From the NCBI GenBank assembly GCA_003331005.1, contig QENC01000002.1, forward strand, positions 1 to 64,000: 64,000 nt of DNA. Reading direction: 5' to 3'. Below, piece after piece: positions 49,846 to 62,275 of the stretch. The notes beneath the pieces are model-generated. The model was given only the letters and a program-made list of their open reading frames with translations, did no database searches and had not been told where the DNA came from. This stretch comes from Candidatus Tokpelaia sp. JSC085. GTDB lineage: Bacteria > Pseudomonadota > Alphaproteobacteria > Rhizobiales > Rhizobiaceae. Position 1 is the first letter of the stretch, and every line of letters begins with the position of its first letter. The position numbers were made by a program, and so were the translations under genes.

Positions 49846-51918
49846 ATGGCTAGAGAGTATAGGATAGAAGATTATCGCAATTTTGGGATCATGGCGCATA
49901 TCGATGCTGGTAAAACAACGATGACCGAGCGTATTTTGTTTTACACAGGCAAAAGTCACAAGGTTGGTGAAACCCATGATGGGGCCTCAACCATGGACTG
50001 GATGGAACAGGAACAGGAACGCGGGATTACGATCACCTCTGCTGCAACGACAACATTTTGGCAGGGACGTGATGGAAGAAAGCGCCGTCTCAATATTATC
50101 GATACACCAGGTCATGTTGATTTCACCATTGAAGTTGAGCGTTCTTTACGTGTTCTTGATGGAGCTATTGCGCTGCTTGATGCGAATGCTGGTGTTGAGC
50201 CACAAACTGAGACAGTCTGGCGTCAAGCAGAGAAATACCGTGTTCCTCGTTTAATTTTTATCAATAAAATGGATAAGACAGGTGCCGATTTTCACAGAAG
50301 TGTAGAGATGGTCAGGTCACGCCTGAATGCTCGGGCCCTGATTGTCCAGTTACCGATTGGTGTGGAGAATCATTTTGTTGGCGTGGTGGATCTTCTTGAG
50401 ATGCAGGCGCTAACATGGGATGGTCATGTCGGCTCTTCTGTGCGAATCGATGAGATTCCCGTTGATATGCGGGATTTAGCATCTGCATATCGGGAAAAAC
50501 TTGTTGAAATGGCTGTTGAAGTTGATGAAGCAGTTATGGAATCTTATCTTGAAGGTAGAGAGCCGACAGTTGATGAATTACGGCAATTGATTCGTAGAGG
50601 TACAATCGGTGTTGAGTTTCATCCTGTTCTTTGCGGAACAGCCTTTAAAAACAAGGGTGTACAGTCCCTTCTGGATGCGGTTGTTGATTATTTACCTGCA
50701 CCTGTAGATGTAATGAATGGTTTTAATGTTAGTGCGGGAACAGTTTGTGAATCATCCGATAATGCACCGTTATCTATGCTGGCTTTTAAGATCATGAATG
50801 ATCCTTTTGTTGGATCATTGACATTCTGTCGCATTTATTCTGGTAGATTGGAAAAAGGTCTTTCTCTGCAAAATACCGTTAAGGAAAAGCGTGAGCGTAT
50901 TGGTCGTATGTTACAGATGCATTCGAATTTTCGAGAGGATATTGAGGAGGCATTTGCCGGTGATATTGTTGCTCTTGCCGGCTTGAAAGAGACGACCACG
51001 GGTGATACCCTCTGCGACCCGATGGCTCCTGTCATTCTAGAGCGTATGGAGTTTCCAGATCCTGTCATTGAGATTGCTATAGAACCAAAAACCAAGGCAG
51101 ATCAGGAAAGAATGGGCATAGCCCTTAAGCGTCTTGCTGCCGAAGATCCGTCTTTCCGTGTCAAATTTGATGCAGAATCCGGACAGACAATCATCGCCGG
51201 TATGGGTGAATTGCACCTTGATATAATCGTCGACCGCATGAAGCGTGAGTTCAAGATTGAGGCTAATATTGGCCAGCCACAAGTTGCCTACCGTGAAACT
51301 ATAACTAAAGTAGCAGAAGTTGACTATACGCATAAGAAACAATCTGGTGGTGCTGGTCAGTTTGCTCGTGTCAAGATTATCTTTGAACCTCACGAAGGGG
51401 ATAGTTTTCTATTTGAATCAAAAGTTGTTGGAGGAGCTGTTCCAAAGGAATACATTCCAGGTGTGCAAAAAGGTATTGACAGTGTCATGGGAATGGGTCC
51501 TTTAGCAGGGTTTCCAATGCTTGGTGTAAAGGCTACTCTCGTTGATGGAGCCTACCATGATGTTGATTCTTCTGTTCTTGCTTTTGAAATTGCTGCGCGT
51601 GCTGCTTTTCGCGAAGGGGCGCGAAAGGCTGGAGCCCAATTACTGGAGCCTATTATGAAGGTTGAGGTCGTAGCTCCTGAAGATTACATGGGAGACATCA
51701 TTGGTGATTTAAATGCTCGTCGTGGTCAGATTTTCGGCACGGAGAATCGCGGTGTTACTATCGTCGTGAATGCAATGGTGCCCTTGTCAAAAATGTTCGG
51801 CTATGTCAACACCCTGCGTTCCATGAGTCAAGGTCGTGCTCAGTACACGATGCAGTTTGATCATTATGAGGCTGTGCCAATAGCGCTTGTGCAAGAAATA
51901 CAAAGGAAGCATATCTAA
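49846..51918 (+). CDS. fusA: elongation factor G
   Basis: GTPase that drives ribosomal translocation. About 690 residues: [15 protein letters not shown] (P-loop), [22 protein letters not shown] (switch I), [21 protein letters not shown] (switch II), [10 protein letters not shown], and the later domains II-V ending [22 protein letters not shown]. The ATG at 49846 follows AAGGATAAG and gives the family MAREY start; seven upstream codons are ignored. Confidence 0.98.
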   Translation: MAREYRIEDYRNFGIMAHIDAGKTTMTERILFYTGKSHKVGETHDGASTMDWMEQEQERGITITSAATTTFWQGRDGRKRRLNIIDTPGHVDFTIEVERSLRVLDGAIALLDANAGVEPQTETVWRQAEKYRVPRLIFINKMDKTGADFHRSVEMVRSRLNARALIVQLPIGVENHFVGVVDLLEMQALTWDGHVGSSVRIDEIPVDMRDLASAYREKLVEMAVEVDEAVMESYLEGREPTVDELRQLIRRGTIGVEFHPVLCGTAFKNKGVQSLLDAVVDYLPAPVDVMNGFNVSAGTVCESSDNAPLSMLAFKIMNDPFVGSLTFCRIYSGRLEKGLSLQNTVKEKRERIGRMLQMHSNFREDIEEAFAGDIVALAGLKETTTGDTLCDPMAPVILERMEFPDPVIEIAIEPKTKADQERMGIALKRLAAEDPSFRVKFDAESGQTIIAGMGELHLDIIVDRMKREFKIEANIGQPQVAYRETITKVAEVDYTHKKQSGGAGQFARVKIIFEPHEGDSFLFESKVVGGAVPKEYIPGVQKGIDSVMGMGPLAGFPMLGVKATLVDGAYHDVDSSVLAFEIAARAAFREGARKAGAQLLEPIMKVEVVAPEDYMGDIIGDLNARRGQIFGTENRGVTIVVNAMVPLSKMFGYVNTLRSMSQGRAQYTMQFDHYEAVPIALVQEIQRKHI

Positions 51919-51969
51919 TCTTATTGATATCAAGATTTTAAGTGGTACTACTCATATGGAGGATCAAGG

Positions 51970-53145
51970 ATGGCGAAGAACAGATTTGAACGTACGAAGC
52001 CGCATGTTAATATCGGCACGATTGGTCATGTTGATCATGGTAAAACGACGCTAACAGCAGCGATTACGAAGTACTTCGGAGAATTCCGCGCCTATGACCA
52101 GATTGATGCTGCCCCGGAAGAAAAAGCCCGAGGTATCACGATTTCGACAGCACATGTTGAATACGAAACACCGAGTCGTCACTATGCGCATGTTGATTGC
52201 CCCGGTCATGCTGATTATGTCAAAAATATGATAACAGGTGCTGCACAGATGGATGGTGCTATCCTTGTTTGTTCAGCTGCTGATGGTCCCATGCCACAGA
52301 CACGTGAGCATATTCTTCTTGCCCGTCAGGTTGGTGTCCCAGCGATTGTTGTTTTTCTGAATAAAGTTGATCAAGTTGATGATGAAGAACTTGTTGAACT
52401 GGTTGAACTTGAAGTACGAGATCTTCTCTCAAAGTATGATTTTCCTGGTGGAGAAGTCCCAATTATCAGGGGTTCAGCTCTTGCAGCACTCGATGGTCGT
52501 GACGATTCAGTTGGGGCAGATATGATTCGTCAACTGATGGATGCGGTTGATGCTTATATCCCCACACCTGACCGTCCTGTTGATCAACCGTTCTTGATGC
52601 CAATTGAAGATGTTTTTTCAATCTCCGGGCGCGGTACCGTTGTAACAGGTCGTGTTGAGCGTGGTGTTGTGAAGGTAGGTGAAGAGGTTGAGATCATTGG
52701 CATACGTCCTACAAGTAGAACAACAGTGACCGGTGTCGAAATGTTCCGCAAGCTTCTTGACCAAGGGGAGTCAGGCGACAATATTGGTGCACTGCTTCGA
52801 GGTATTGATCGTGAAAGTGTTGAGCGTGGCCAAGTTCTCGCTAAGCCAGGTAGTGTTACACCACACACAAAGTTTAAGGCTGAAGCATATATTTTAACAA
52901 AGGAGGAAGGTGGTCGTCATACGCCTTTCTTTACAAATTATAGGCCACAGTTTTATTTCCGTACAACAGATGTGACAGGTATTGTAACGCTCTCTGAGGG
53001 TATTGAAATGGTTATGCCTGGTGATAATGTTACGATGGATGTTGTTTTAATTGTACCTATTGCAATGGAGGAAAAACTCCGTTTTGCAATTCGTGAAGGT
53101 GGGCGCACTGTTGGTGCTGGTATTGTTGCGAAAATTATTGAGTGA
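51970..53145 (+). CDS. tuf: elongation factor Tu, copy 2
   Basis: Complete EF-Tu of 391 residues: [18 protein letters not shown], the effector region [45 protein letters not shown], and domains II-III with [17 protein letters not shown] and the C-terminal [29 protein letters not shown] precedes the ATG. Fourth gene of the str operon; its 5' end is nearly identical to the copy at the left edge of the window. Confidence 0.98.
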   Translation: MAKNRFERTKPHVNIGTIGHVDHGKTTLTAAITKYFGEFRAYDQIDAAPEEKARGITISTAHVEYETPSRHYAHVDCPGHADYVKNMITGAAQMDGAILVCSAADGPMPQTREHILLARQVGVPAIVVFLNKVDQVDDEELVELVELEVRDLLSKYDFPGGEVPIIRGSALAALDGRDDSVGADMIRQLMDAVDAYIPTPDRPVDQPFLMPIEDVFSISGRGTVVTGRVERGVVKVGEEVEIIGIRPTSRTTVTGVEMFRKLLDQGESGDNIGALLRGIDRESVERGQVLAKPGSVTPHTKFKAEAYILTKEEGGRHTPFFTNYRPQFYFRTTDVTGIVTLSEGIEMVMPGDNVTMDVVLIVPIAMEEKLRFAIREGGRTVGAGIVAKIIE

Positions 53146-53220
53146 TCAAGTGAGTTTGAGAGGGTCTCCTGAAAAATTTGGATGATCAGATAACTGACAT
53201 AAAAGTAGGGAATGAAAAGC

Positions 53221-53529
53221 ATGAATGGTCAGAACATCCGCATTCGCCTCAAGGCGTTTGATCATCGGATCCTTGACGCTTCGACACGAGAAATTGTTTC
53301 GACAGCTAAGCGTACTGGTGCTAATATACGCGGTCCTATACCATTGCCTACTCACATTGAAAAATTCACAGTCAATAGATCACCGCATATTGACAAAAAG
53401 AGTCGCGAACAATTCGAGATACGTACACATAAGCGTCTCCTTGATATTGTTGATCCAACTCCACAAACGGTAGATGCATTGATGAAACTTGATCTTTCTG
53501 CTGGTGTCGATGTTGAGATCAAACTTTGA
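53221..53529 (+). CDS. rpsJ: 30S ribosomal protein S10
   Basis: 102 residues. [41 protein letters not shown] and [33 protein letters not shown] cover the whole family. The second ATG (53221) is chosen because an AGGGA lies about nine bases before it; the earlier ATG at 53212 is too close to that site. S10 is also NusE in antitermination. Confidence 0.97.
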   Translation: MNGQNIRIRLKAFDHRILDASTREIVSTAKRTGANIRGPIPLPTHIEKFTVNRSPHIDKKSREQFEIRTHKRLLDIVDPTPQTVDALMKLDLSAGVDVEIKL

Positions 53530-53562
53530 TGTATGGCATCTGTGGGACGGAAGGAAAATCTA

Positions 53563-54285
53563 ATGCGTTCAGGTGTGATTACACAAAAGATGGGCATGAC
53601 CCGTATTTATAATGATGCCGGAGAGCATGTGCCTGTTACAGTACTTCGCTTGGAGAATTGTCAGGTTGTCGAGCGACGCACGATTGAGAAGAACGGTTAT
53701 ACAGCTGTTCAGCTTGGTGTTGGGTTCGCCAAGGTTAAGAATCTGACAAAGTCGCTTCGTGGTCACTTTGCTAAAGCATCTGTTGAGCCTAAGGTAAAAA
53801 TTGCAGAATTTCGTGTATCGCCAGAAAATTTGCTTGATGTTGGTGCTGAGATTACTGCAGAACATTTCGTTCCTGGACAAAAAGTAGACGTTGTTGGTAC
53901 GTCAATTGGTAAAGGTTTTGCTGGTGTTATGAAGCGCCATAATTTTGGAGGGCATCGTGCGTCTCACGGCAATTCGATCACTCACCGTGCTCACGGTTCT
54001 ACCGGTCAGCGTCAGGATCCAGGTAAGGTGTTTAAAGGGAAGAAAATGGCTGGCCACATGGGGAATGTCCGTGTAACGATTCAGAATATTGAGGTGATAT
54101 CAACAGATGTTGTTCGTGGTCTTATTCTGGTTCGTGGTGCTGTTCCTGGCCCTAAGGGTGGTTGGATTCTTGTTCGCGATGCTGTGAAGAGTCGACTTCC
54201 TGACAATGTGCCAAAGCCTGCCGCCTTGCATATCATTCTGAAGGATGTAGAGATGCAAACCTCTGCAAATGAGGAAGCCAAATAA
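53563..54285 (+). CDS. rplC: 50S ribosomal protein L3
   Basis: About 240 residues. [16 protein letters not shown] start, [47 protein letters not shown] is the conserved peptidyl-transferase-side loop (shown in parts of the protein around residue 125-170). ATG at 53563 follows GGAAGG; ten upstream codons are unlikely. Its TAA overlaps the rplD ATG by one base. Confidence 0.97.
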   Translation: MRSGVITQKMGMTRIYNDAGEHVPVTVLRLENCQVVERRTIEKNGYTAVQLGVGFAKVKNLTKSLRGHFAKASVEPKVKIAEFRVSPENLLDVGAEITAEHFVPGQKVDVVGTSIGKGFAGVMKRHNFGGHRASHGNSITHRAHGSTGQRQDPGKVFKGKKMAGHMGNVRVTIQNIEVISTDVVRGLILVRGAVPGPKGGWILVRDAVKSRLPDNVPKPAALHIILKDVEMQTSANEEAK

Positions 54286-54905
54286 TGGATCTTATAGTTA
54301 ACACATGGGATGGTGGAACAGCTGGAAAAATTTGTCTTTCTCATGCTGTGTTTGGTCTTGAACCACGTGTAGATTTATTACAACGCGTGGTGCGTTGGCA
54401 GCTTGCCCGTCGCCAACAGGGCACGCATCAATCTCAGTCGCGGGCGGAAGTATCCTGTTCTGGGAGAAAGATGCATAAACAGAAAGGCACAGGTCGTGCT
54501 CGTCATGCGTCTATTTCCACGCCGCAGTTTCGTGGTGGTGGTAAGGCCCATGGTCCAGTTTTTAGAAAACATACGCACAATCTGCCGAAAAAGGTTCGTG
54601 CTCTTGGTCTGTGTCATGCTCTTTCTGCGAAGATGAAAACAGGCAGTCTTGTTATTATTGATGCATTAACTATTAGTGAAGCGAAGACTAAAGTATTGTG
54701 CACTGGGTTTGCAAGGCTTGGCATTGAAAATGCTCTTCTGGTCTCTGGAAAAGAGATTGATGTGAGTTTCAGGCGTGCGGTTGCAAATATTCCAAATGTT
54801 GATGTTCTGTCGGTTCAAGGCATTAATGTTTATGATATTCTACATCGCGGGATGCTTGTTCTTTCTAGGGAAGCGGTGCAAGCTCTTGAAGCGAGGTTTA
54901 AATGA
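54285..54905 (+). CDS. rplD: 50S ribosomal protein L4
   Basis: 206 residues. [17 protein letters not shown], the extended loop [30 protein letters not shown] lining the exit tunnel, and the globular C-terminus are recognisable. Overlaps rplC by one base and rplW by four, so translation is coupled. In enterobacteria L4 represses the S10 operon; no such leader is shown here. Confidence 0.97.
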   Translation: MDLIVNTWDGGTAGKICLSHAVFGLEPRVDLLQRVVRWQLARRQQGTHQSQSRAEVSCSGRKMHKQKGTGRARHASISTPQFRGGGKAHGPVFRKHTHNLPKKVRALGLCHALSAKMKTGSLVIIDALTISEAKTKVLCTGFARLGIENALLVSGKEIDVSFRRAVANIPNVDVLSVQGINVYDILHRGMLVLSREAVQALEARFK

Positions 54906-55195
54906 TGGATATTCGCTATTACGATGTAATCGTCAGTCCGGTTATTTCCGAAAAAGCAACAATGATTTCTGAAAAGAGTCAGGTGATTTTCAACGTTGTT
55001 CTGAAAGTAAAAAAAGCAGAGGTCAAAGCTGCGGTTGAAGAGTTATTTGGCGTCAAGGTAAAAGCAGTCAATATCCTTGTGCGTAAGGGGAAGGAAAGGC
55101 GTTTTAAGGGCACTGTTGGTCGACAGAGTAATCTGAAAAGAGCAATTGTGACATTGGAAAAGGGTCAGTTTATTGATTTTTCCAGTGGTCTCTGA
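54902..55195 (+). CDS. rplW: 50S ribosomal protein L23
   Basis: 97 residues. [60 protein letters not shown]. Docking site at the exit tunnel for trigger factor and SRP. ATG at 54902 overlaps the rplD stop; a second ATG one codon later is also possible. Confidence 0.97.
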   Translation: MMDIRYYDVIVSPVISEKATMISEKSQVIFNVVLKVKKAEVKAAVEELFGVKVKAVNILVRKGKERRFKGTVGRQSNLKRAIVTLEKGQFIDFSSGL

Positions 55196-55211
55196 GAGGT
55201 GATGGAGTAAG

Positions 55212-56045
55212 ATGGTTCTTAAATATTTTAATTCGACCACGCCAGGGCAAAGGCAGCTTGTTATTGTCGACCGATCTTGTCTTTATAAGGGGAACCCCAT
55301 AAAGACTTTGACACGAGGGTTATCCGCAAAAGGTGGACGTAATAATATCGGTCATGTTACTGCCCGTTTTCAGGGAGGTGGACATAAGCGCTGTTATCGT
55401 TATATTGATTTTAAGCGTTCGAAGCACGGCATAATGGCAAGGGTTGAACGTCTCGAATATGATCCGAATAGGACAGCATTTATCGCTCTCATCCGTTATG
55501 AAGATAGCACGTTGAATTATATAATTGCTCCACAACGTTTGTCTGTTGGTGATCTGGTTATTGCTGGTATGAATGTTGATGTTAAGCCTGGAAATGCTAT
55601 GCCGCTTAGAGTGATGCCGCTTGGGACGATCATTCATAATGTGGAGATGAAACCGGGCAAGGGTGGTCAGATTGCTCGTTCGGCTGGTTCTTATGCACAG
55701 CTTGTAGGGCGGGATCAAGGGATGGCTATTCTTCGTTTAAATTCAGGAGAACAGCGTCTTGTTTCAAGTGCATGTTTTGCAACAGTTGGTGCAGTATCAA
55801 ATGCTGACCATGGCAATATTAATGATGGTAAGGCAGGCCGGTCACGCTGGCGTGGAAGCCGTCCTCATGTCCGTGGTGTTGCTATGAATCCAGTTGATCA
55901 TCCTCATGGCGGTGGAGAAGGTCGTACATCTGGTGGTCGTCATCCTGTATCTCCTTGGGGTAAGCCAACAAAAGGGAAGCGCACTCGCTCCAACAAAGGA
56001 ACAGATAAATTTATTATGCATTCACGTCATCAACGTAAAAAATAA
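55212..56045 (+). CDS. rplB: 50S ribosomal protein L2
   Basis: 277 residues. [64 protein letters not shown] and the C-terminal [30 protein letters not shown] with the conserved His near the peptidyl-transferase centre. The ATG follows GAGGTGATGGAG. Confidence 0.98.
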   Translation: MVLKYFNSTTPGQRQLVIVDRSCLYKGNPIKTLTRGLSAKGGRNNIGHVTARFQGGGHKRCYRYIDFKRSKHGIMARVERLEYDPNRTAFIALIRYEDSTLNYIIAPQRLSVGDLVIAGMNVDVKPGNAMPLRVMPLGTIIHNVEMKPGKGGQIARSAGSYAQLVGRDQGMAILRLNSGEQRLVSSACFATVGAVSNADHGNINDGKAGRSRWRGSRPHVRGVAMNPVDHPHGGGEGRTSGGRHPVSPWGKPTKGKRTRSNKGTDKFIMHSRHQRKK

Positions 56046-56060
56046 GAGAGGTGGTCTGAG

Positions 56061-56339
56061 ATGGCTCGTGCAGTTTGGAAAGGCCCGTTTGTTGATGGTT
56101 ATCTTCTCAAAAAAGCTGAGAAAGTGCGGGGAGGTGGCCGTAATGAGATTATTAAGATATGGAGCCGTCGCTCTACGATTTTGCCGCAGTTTGTTGGCTT
56201 AACCTTCGGTATTCATAATGGAAACAAGCATATACCACTTTTTGTGACTGAAGAGATGATAGGCCACAAATTTGGTGAGTTTGCTCCGACCCGAACCTAT
56301 TATGGCCATGGTGCTGACAGAAAAGCAAAAAGGAAATAG
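56061..56339 (+). CDS. rpsS: 30S ribosomal protein S19
   Basis: 92 residues. [67 protein letters not shown] is the family core in two consecutive parts. It contacts S13 in the 30S head. GAGAGGTGG ribosome binding site. Confidence 0.98.
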   Translation: MARAVWKGPFVDGYLLKKAEKVRGGGRNEIIKIWSRRSTILPQFVGLTFGIHNGNKHIPLFVTEEMIGHKFGEFAPTRTYYGHGADRKAKRK

Positions 56340-56341
56340 TA

Positions 56342-56740
56342 ATGGGTAAGACTTCACGCCATCTAAGAGTGAATGAGGCGAAAGCTATTGCCCGTACTGT
56401 CCGTGTCAGTCCCCAGAAGCTTAATCTAGTAGCTGTCATGATACGTGGGAAACGAGTTCATGAAGCTCTAGCCGATTTGGCTTTTTCGCGGAAGCGAATT
56501 GCCTCCACTGTGAAAAAAACTCTGGAATCTGCAATTGCTAACGCGGAAAATAACCATGATCTTGATATCGATTCTCTTGTTGTTGCAGAGGCATATGTCG
56601 GTAAGTCAGTTGTGATGAAGCGTTTTCATGTTCGCGGCCGTGGACGTGCCAGTCGTATTAAAAGGCTGTTTTCGCATCTTACCATCGTTGTCCGTGAAGA
56701 GACTACGAAAAAGGAGGTGCATAATGGGACAAAAGATTAA
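56342..56740 (+). CDS. rplV: 50S ribosomal protein L22
   Basis: 132 residues. [36 protein letters not shown], then the tunnel-wall hairpin region [23 protein letters not shown]. Its last 17 bases overlap the start of rpsC in another frame. Confidence 0.97.
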   Translation: MGKTSRHLRVNEAKAIARTVRVSPQKLNLVAVMIRGKRVHEALADLAFSRKRIASTVKKTLESAIANAENNHDLDIDSLVVAEAYVGKSVVMKRFHVRGRGRASRIKRLFSHLTIVVREETTKKEVHNGTKD

Positions 56741-57434
56741 TCCAATAGGGCTTAGACTTGGTGTTAATCGTACTTGGAATTCACGATGGTATGCGAATAC
56801 CGGCGAGTATGGTGAATTGTTGCACGAAGATATGATTATCCGTAATTACTTAATGCAAGACCTTAGATCAGCTGGTGTTGCAAAAGTTGTCATTGAACGT
56901 CCACATAAGAAGTGCCGTATAGCAATCTATTCTGCTCGGCCTGGATTGATTATCGGGAAGAAAGGTGCGGATATTGAACGGTTGCGCCGTAAACTAGCGG
57001 ATATGACTGATGTTGATACATCGCTCAACATCATTGAGGTTCGTAAACCAGAAATTGATGCTGTTTTGATTGCACAGTCTATTGCGCAGCAACTTGAGCG
57101 TCGAGTTGCTTTTCGCCGGGCCATGAAACGTGCTGTGCAATCTGCGATCCGTCTTGGTGCTGAAGGCATTCGTATTAATTGTTCGGGACGTTTGGGCGGT
57201 GCGGAAATTGCACGTATGGAATGGTATCGTGAAGGTCGTGTGCCGCTTCATACACTACGCGCTGATGTAGACTATGGTATATCAGAGGCACGAACAGCTT
57301 ATGGTAGCTGTGGTGTTAAGGTTTGGGTTTTCAAGGGTGAAATTCTTGAACATGATCCAATGGCATCCGAACGCCGTATATCAGAAAGCGACAGTCAAGC
57401 TTCTATACAGAAGCGCCGACGTGAAAATGTCTGA
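56724..57434 (+). CDS. rpsC: 30S ribosomal protein S3
   Basis: 236 residues. [26 protein letters not shown] domain around [18 protein letters not shown], and [31 protein letters not shown]. The start is set by AAGGAGGTG just before the ATG at 56724; the open frame continues upstream but is not used. It overlaps rplV by 17 bases. The KQ-rich tail is short. Confidence 0.97.
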   Translation: MGQKINPIGLRLGVNRTWNSRWYANTGEYGELLHEDMIIRNYLMQDLRSAGVAKVVIERPHKKCRIAIYSARPGLIIGKKGADIERLRRKLADMTDVDTSLNIIEVRKPEIDAVLIAQSIAQQLERRVAFRRAMKRAVQSAIRLGAEGIRINCSGRLGGAEIARMEWYREGRVPLHTLRADVDYGISEARTAYGSCGVKVWVFKGEILEHDPMASERRISESDSQASIQKRRRENV

Positions 57435-57464
57435 GCAGTAGAAGATATTTTGGAGTAGAGAACG

Positions 57465-57878
57465 ATGTTGCAGCCTAAGCGCACAAAGTTCCGCAAGCAA
57501 TTCAAGGGCCGCATTCATGGCAATGCGAAGGGTGGAACAAGATTAAATTTTGGTGCCTTTGGTATGAAGGCGCTTGAGCCAGAGCGTATAACTGCACGCC
57601 AGATTGAGGCGGCCCGGCGTGCCATTACACGCTATATGAAACGGGCAGGTCGTGTATGGATCTGTATTTTCCCTGATATTCCAGTGACATCGAAACCGAC
57701 AGAAGTGCGTATGGGTAAGGGTAAAGGCAATGTTGATTATTGGGTTGCACGTGTTGCCCCTGGACGGGTTATGTTTGAACTTGATGGCGTCTCTGAGGAT
57801 GTAGCACGCGAAGCCCTTCGATTGGGAGCGGCTAAACTTCCAATCAGAACACGTTTTATACAACGTATAGCCGAATGA
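57465..57878 (+). CDS. rplP: 50S ribosomal protein L16
   Basis: 137 residues. [87 protein letters not shown]. Binds near the A-site tRNA elbow and 5S rRNA. Normal length. Confidence 0.98.
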   Translation: MLQPKRTKFRKQFKGRIHGNAKGGTRLNFGAFGMKALEPERITARQIEAARRAITRYMKRAGRVWICIFPDIPVTSKPTEVRMGKGKGNVDYWVARVAPGRVMFELDGVSEDVAREALRLGAAKLPIRTRFIQRIAE

Positions 57879-57889
57879 GAGGTTCAACG

Positions 57890-58090
57890 ATGAAAGCGGT
57901 TGATGTTCGGGCAAAAACGCCTGATCAGTTAAGAGATGAACTGGTTCTGTTGAAGAAAGAGCAGTTTAATCTGCGTTTCCAGCGAGCAATGGGCCAACTA
58001 GAAAAAACTGCGCGTGTGAAAAAGATTCGTCGTGATATTGCACGTATTAAAACAATTGCCCATCAGAAAGTGGGCAAAATTCAGATGTAA
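57890..58090 (+). CDS. rpmC: 50S ribosomal protein L29
   Basis: 66 residues. [56 protein letters not shown] in family register (given here as one continuous helix-hairpin protein). The ATG at 57890 follows GAGAGG; five upstream codons overlapping rplP are rejected. Sits beside L23 at the tunnel exit. Confidence 0.96.
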   Translation: MKAVDVRAKTPDQLRDELVLLKKEQFNLRFQRAMGQLEKTARVKKIRRDIARIKTIAHQKVGKIQM

Positions 58091-58104
58091 GGGCGGGAGA
58101 GATT

Positions 58105-58344
58105 ATGCCTAGACGTATTTTACAGGGAATTGTTGTCAGCGATAAATCCAAGAAGACTGTTGTTGTCAAGGTTGAGCGTCGTTATTCACATCCTCTTCTT
58201 CAGAAGACGGTTCGTCAGTCGAAGAAATATAAGGCGCATGATGAAGGCAGCAGATTTAAAATCGGTGATGTCATTTCTATCCAGGAATGTGCACCGATTT
58301 CTAAAGATAAGTGTTGGATCGTTATTGCTGGTGGCACAGTATAA
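58105..58344 (+). CDS. rpsQ: 30S ribosomal protein S17
   Basis: 79 residues. [42 protein letters not shown] and [19 protein letters not shown] are typical OB-fold S17 sequences. Followed by a 103-base gap before rplN, larger than elsewhere in the cluster, with a T-rich start. Confidence 0.97.
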   Translation: MPRRILQGIVVSDKSKKTVVVKVERRYSHPLLQKTVRQSKKYKAHDEGSRFKIGDVISIQECAPISKDKCWIVIAGGTV

Positions 58345-58447
58345 TCAATCCGTTTTTTTTCTTGATTCTTATTTCAGAAAAAACATTTTTGGTTCGCACA
58401 ATGTGTAAGACACATTCCGGATGATAATGTGAAGAAGGCAACCTGTC

Positions 58448-58816
58448 ATGATTCAGATGCAAACAAATCTCAGTGTCGCGGATAATTCTGGTGCTCGTTG
58501 CGTCATGTGTATTAAGGTGCTGGGCGGTTCAAAGCGGAAATATGCTTCTGTGGGCGATATTATTGTTGTTTCTGTCAAAGAAGCGATTCCACGTGGTCGC
58601 GTAAAAAGGGGTGACGTCATGAAGGCTGTAGTAGTTCGTACGGCCAAGAATATTTGTCGCGCTGATGGTAGCGTTATTCGCTTTGATAGAAATGCCGCGG
58701 TTCTTATTGACAACAAAAAAGAGCTAATTGGCACACGTGTTTTTGGTCCTGTTCCGCGTGAATTGCGCGCAAAGAGCTATATGAAAATTATTTCACTCGC
58801 TCCCGAAGTGCTGTGA
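58448..58816 (+). CDS. rplN: 50S ribosomal protein L14
   Basis: 122 residues. [75 protein letters not shown]. Exact family length. L14 forms an intersubunit bridge. Confidence 0.98.
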   Translation: MIQMQTNLSVADNSGARCVMCIKVLGGSKRKYASVGDIIVVSVKEAIPRGRVKRGDVMKAVVVRTAKNICRADGSVIRFDRNAAVLIDNKKELIGTRVFGPVPRELRAKSYMKIISLAPEVL

Positions 58817-58829
58817 AGAATGGTGAGAT

Positions 58830-59144
58830 ATGCAGAAAATTCGTAAAGGCGATAAAGTCGTTGTATTGGTTGGTAGAGATAGCGGCCGCAGTGGCGAGGT
58901 GATCAAGATCAACCCAAAAGAGGGGACTGCGCTTGTACTCGGTCTCAATATGGTTAAATGTCATAAACGTCAAACACAGAGGCAGCAAGCTGGTATGGTC
59001 AATAAAGAGGCACCAATTCATCTGTCTAATCTCGCTGTTGCTGATCCTAGGGATGGTAAGCCAACGCGCGTTTATTTTCGTATTGAAAGCAACGGTAGAA
59101 AAGTCCGTGTGGCTAGGCGTTCCGGAGAGTTGATTGATGGTTGA
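58830..59144 (+). CDS. rplX: 50S ribosomal protein L24
   Basis: 104 residues. [27 protein letters not shown] (KOW motif), [28 protein letters not shown]. Assembly-initiating protein. Overlaps rplE by eight bases. Confidence 0.97.
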   Translation: MQKIRKGDKVVVLVGRDSGRSGEVIKINPKEGTALVLGLNMVKCHKRQTQRQQAGMVNKEAPIHLSNLAVADPRDGKPTRVYFRIESNGRKVRVARRSGELIDG

Positions 59145-59703
59145 AGCAAGTAAAGTGACAATTGAACCACGTTTGAAAAAATATTACCGGGAAGTTGTTT
59201 GTCAAGTTTTATCTAAAAAATTTTGTTATAAGAACAAGATGCAGATCCCGTGCGTTGATAAGGTTGTTATAAACATGGGTATCGGGGAAGCGACATTCGA
59301 TTCAAAAAAAGCTTCTAATGCAGCCGCAGATTTAGCTCTTATTACTGGCCAAAAGGCTTTTGTAACGCGGGCACGCAATTCTATTTCCACCTTTAAGGTC
59401 CGTGCAGGGATGCCGATTGGTGCAAAGGTTACTCTGCGTAAGAGTCGCATGTATGAATTTATTGACCGTTTGGTGACGATCGCGCTGCCGCGTGTTCGCG
59501 ATTTTCGTGGTCTTGATTCTAAAAGTTTTGACGGCCACGGCAATTTCGCTATGGGTTTAAAAGAACATATTGTATTTCCAGAAATAAACTATGATAAGGT
59601 TGATCAAATATGGGGTATGGATATCATTGTTTGTACGACAGCTGGCGTGGATGATGAAGCACGTGAACTATTGCGCGCCCTAAATTTTCCATTCCGATCG
59701 TGA
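59137..59703 (+). CDS. rplE: 50S ribosomal protein L5
   Basis: 188 residues. [76 protein letters not shown]. Binds 5S rRNA. The ATG at 59137 has GGAGAG upstream and overlaps rplX; a TTG one codon earlier is less likely. Confidence 0.98.
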   Translation: MVEASKVTIEPRLKKYYREVVCQVLSKKFCYKNKMQIPCVDKVVINMGIGEATFDSKKASNAAADLALITGQKAFVTRARNSISTFKVRAGMPIGAKVTLRKSRMYEFIDRLVTIALPRVRDFRGLDSKSFDGHGNFAMGLKEHIVFPEINYDKVDQIWGMDIIVCTTAGVDDEARELLRALNFPFRS

Positions 59704-59728
59704 CCGGCAAGTATAGCGAGGTATAAAG

Positions 59729-60034
59729 ATGGCGAAAATAGGTGCCATAGAAAAGAACAAATATCGGCAGCAGGTAGTCAAGCGATATGCCGGTGCTCGT
59801 GCACGCTTGAAAGCAATTGTTATGAATCGCTCGCTTCCATTGGAAGAGCGTTTTAAGGCTTCAATTATACTGGCTGGGTTACCACGCAATTCAGCAGCAG
59901 TTCGCATTCGTAACCGCTGTGCAATAAGTGGACGGCCACGTGCTTATTATCGCAAGTTAAAAATGTCGCGGATTGCTTTGCGTGAGCTTGGTTTATTCGG
60001 ATATATTCCAGGTCTAGTTAAGTCCAGTTGGTAA
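59729..60034 (+). CDS. rpsN: 30S ribosomal protein S14
   Basis: 101 residues, the long zinc-free form (no CxxC pairs). [48 protein letters not shown] is the conserved C-terminal half. Twenty-five bases after rplE. Confidence 0.97.
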   Translation: MAKIGAIEKNKYRQQVVKRYAGARARLKAIVMNRSLPLEERFKASIILAGLPRNSAAVRIRNRCAISGRPRAYYRKLKMSRIALRELGLFGYIPGLVKSSW

Positions 60035-60050
60035 GAGGTGGGTTGCAATT

Positions 60051-60446
60051 ATGTCTATATCAGATCCCGTTGGTGATATGCTGACCCGTGTTAGGAATGC
60101 AATTGGACGCCGTAAAGTCAAGGTAATGACACCTGCGTCGAAGCTGCGCTCCTGTGTGCTAGAGATTCTTCAATCAGAGGGGTATATTCGTGGGTTTAAT
60201 CAGATTAGTTCTCATGGAAAATCCGATATTGAAATTGAACTAAAATATCACGACGGATCTTCGGTCATTCATGACATTTCACGTATTTCTAAGCCAGGGC
60301 GTCGTGTTTATGTATCTGTGAAATCTATTCCTCATGTTGCGAATGGGTTAGGTATTGCGATCTTGTCAACTTCAAAGGGTGTGATGGCTGATCATAAAGC
60401 GCGTGAGCTAAATGTAGGAGGTGAGGTTCTGTGCCGTATTTTCTGA
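60051..60446 (+). CDS. rpsH: 30S ribosomal protein S8
   Basis: 131 residues. [85 protein letters not shown]. In other bacteria S8 represses the spc operon by binding its mRNA. Confidence 0.98.
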   Translation: MSISDPVGDMLTRVRNAIGRRKVKVMTPASKLRSCVLEILQSEGYIRGFNQISSHGKSDIEIELKYHDGSSVIHDISRISKPGRRVYVSVKSIPHVANGLGIAILSTSKGVMADHKARELNVGGEVLCRIF

Positions 60447-60491
60447 CGCGGTTGGAGAGCTTCCATATCAGGTCAAGACAGGTTTTAAACA

Positions 60492-61025
60492 ATGTCTCGT
60501 ATTGGAAAAAAAACCATTCCTGTTCCAGCAGATGTGATGATTACTGTTGAAAGACAGGCCATCACAGCAAAGGGTGTCAAGGGTGAGTTGAATTTTATTG
60601 TCGATGATGCAGTATTTGTAACATTGGAGAATAATAGCGTTGTAGTGGTATCCCGTGATCGTTCGAAGAGTGGGCGTTCAAAATGGGGTATGACACGGAC
60701 TATGATTGAAAACATCATATATGGCGTTAAGAATGGATTTGAAAGAAAGTTGGAAATTAACGGGATTGGTTATCGCGCTACTATGCAAGAGAAAGATCTA
60801 CAATTGTCTCTGGGATTCAGTCATGAGGTGATCTATAGAGTCCCTTGTGGTGTGGTTGTCAACGTACCAAAACCGACAGAAATTGTTATTTCCGGTCTTG
60901 ATCGGCAGAAGGTTGGACAGGTTGCTGCAGAAATTCGCAGATATCGTGCTCCTGAACCTTATAAAGGGAAGGGTATCAGATACGCGGATGAGCGTGTTGT
61001 CCGTAAAGAAGGTAAGAAGAAATAG
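60492..61025 (+). CDS. rplF: 50S ribosomal protein L6
   Basis: 177 residues. [59 protein letters not shown], and the C-terminal [19 protein letters not shown]. Forty-five bases after rpsH. Confidence 0.98.
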   Translation: MSRIGKKTIPVPADVMITVERQAITAKGVKGELNFIVDDAVFVTLENNSVVVVSRDRSKSGRSKWGMTRTMIENIIYGVKNGFERKLEINGIGYRATMQEKDLQLSLGFSHEVIYRVPCGVVVNVPKPTEIVISGLDRQKVGQVAAEIRRYRAPEPYKGKGIRYADERVVRKEGKKK

Positions 61026-61038
61026 GGAGTCTGCGTTT

Positions 61039-61401
61039 ATGACTTCGCGGAAGAAAGTTCTGCAGCGTCGTGCAATGCGCGTGCGTCGTCAGATTAGAAT
61101 GGTCGCTCGTGGTCGTTTAAGATTGAGTGTTTATCGATCAAATGGGAATATATATGCACAGGTGATTGATGATTCACGGGGACACACTATCGTTTCTGCA
61201 TCAACAATGGATGTTGCGATTAAAGAATCACTCAAGAGTGGTGCTGATTGTAAAGCAGCAGCCGTAGTTGGCCGGTTGATTGCCGAGCGTGCGGTTAAAG
61301 CTGGTGTTAGAGACATTGTTTTTGATCGCGGGCCTTACATTTATCATGGTCGTATCAAGGCGTTGGCAGAGGCTGCCCGTGACAATGGGCTGCGTTTCTG
61401 A
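61039..61401 (+). CDS. rplR: 50S ribosomal protein L18
   Basis: 120 residues. [46 protein letters not shown], and [27 protein letters not shown]. Binds 5S rRNA. The ATG at 61039 follows GGGAG; the longer open frame overlapping rplF is not used. The next gene starts 84 bases on. Confidence 0.97.
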   Translation: MTSRKKVLQRRAMRVRRQIRMVARGRLRLSVYRSNGNIYAQVIDDSRGHTIVSASTMDVAIKESLKSGADCKAAAVVGRLIAERAVKAGVRDIVFDRGPYIYHGRIKALAEAARDNGLRF

Positions 61402-61485
61402 TTATGGATGGATAGCATGCATTCATTGCATGAATTTGTTGTTTGAAAGTTCCGTGCTATCCGGAAGAAAAAAAAGGAATGAGGA

Positions 61486-62031
61486 ATGGCGCAGAAAGAA
61501 CGTAACCGAGAGGACCGTGACAGCGAGTTTGTTGATAAACTTGTGCATATTAATCGCGTTGCCAAAGTTGTTAAGGGTGGGCGCCGTTTTGGTTTTGCTG
61601 CTCTTGTTGTTGTTGGAGATCAAAAAGGCCGTGTTGGCTTTGGTCATGGTAAAGCCCGTGAGGTACCGGAAGCCATCCGGAAGGCAACTGATGCGGCGAA
61701 GCGTGAGATGATTTATGTACCCTTGCGTTCGGGACGTACGCTTCACCATGATGTGGAAGGCCATCATGGTGCAGGCCATATTCTTCTACGTTCATCTGTT
61801 CCAGGCACTGGTATTATTGCTGGCGGTCCGATGCGCGCTGTTCTTGAGACCTTAGGTATGCAGGATGTTGTAGCTAAGTCACTTGGCTCTTCAAATCCTT
61901 ATAATATGGTTCGGGCAACATTTGATGCCTTGAAGCGTCAAATTCATCCAAAAATTGTAGCTGCACAACGCGGTATAAAATATTCAACCTTGCAAGGTCG
62001 TCGCAACTATCTGCTGAGTGTGGAAGAATAG
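61486..62031 (+). CDS. rpsE: 30S ribosomal protein S5
   Basis: 181 residues. [50 protein letters not shown] (double-stranded RNA-binding half), then [45 protein letters not shown]. Both conserved halves are intact. AGGAATGAGGA lies before the ATG. Confidence 0.98.
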   Translation: MAQKERNREDRDSEFVDKLVHINRVAKVVKGGRRFGFAALVVVGDQKGRVGFGHGKAREVPEAIRKATDAAKREMIYVPLRSGRTLHHDVEGHHGAGHILLRSSVPGTGIIAGGPMRAVLETLGMQDVVAKSLGSSNPYNMVRATFDALKRQIHPKIVAAQRGIKYSTLQGRRNYLLSVEE

Positions 62032-62055
62032 CTTATCAATAGAAGGAGATAGCAG

Positions 62056-62271
62056 GTGATCAGGACAGAACATCATGAAGGGAAAACGGTGATAGTAGAG
62101 CAGATAGGTAGTCCGATTCGCTGTCAGGCCATTCAACGGGCAACGCTGATCGGTCTTGGTCTTAATAAAATGCATCGTCGTAGAATATTGGAGGATACGC
62201 CTGCTGTACGAGGCCTCATTAGAAAAGTACAGCATCTTGTTCGTGTCGTGGATGAGGAGTCTGGGAGATAA
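62056..62271 (+). CDS. rpmD: 50S ribosomal protein L30
   Basis: 71 residues. [55 protein letters not shown] matches the family. GTG start at 62056 set by GAAGGAG. The stop is four bases from the rplO ATG. Confidence 0.95.
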   Translation: MIRTEHHEGKTVIVEQIGSPIRCQAIQRATLIGLGLNKMHRRRILEDTPAVRGLIRKVQHLVRVVDEESGR

Positions 62272-62275
62272 ATTC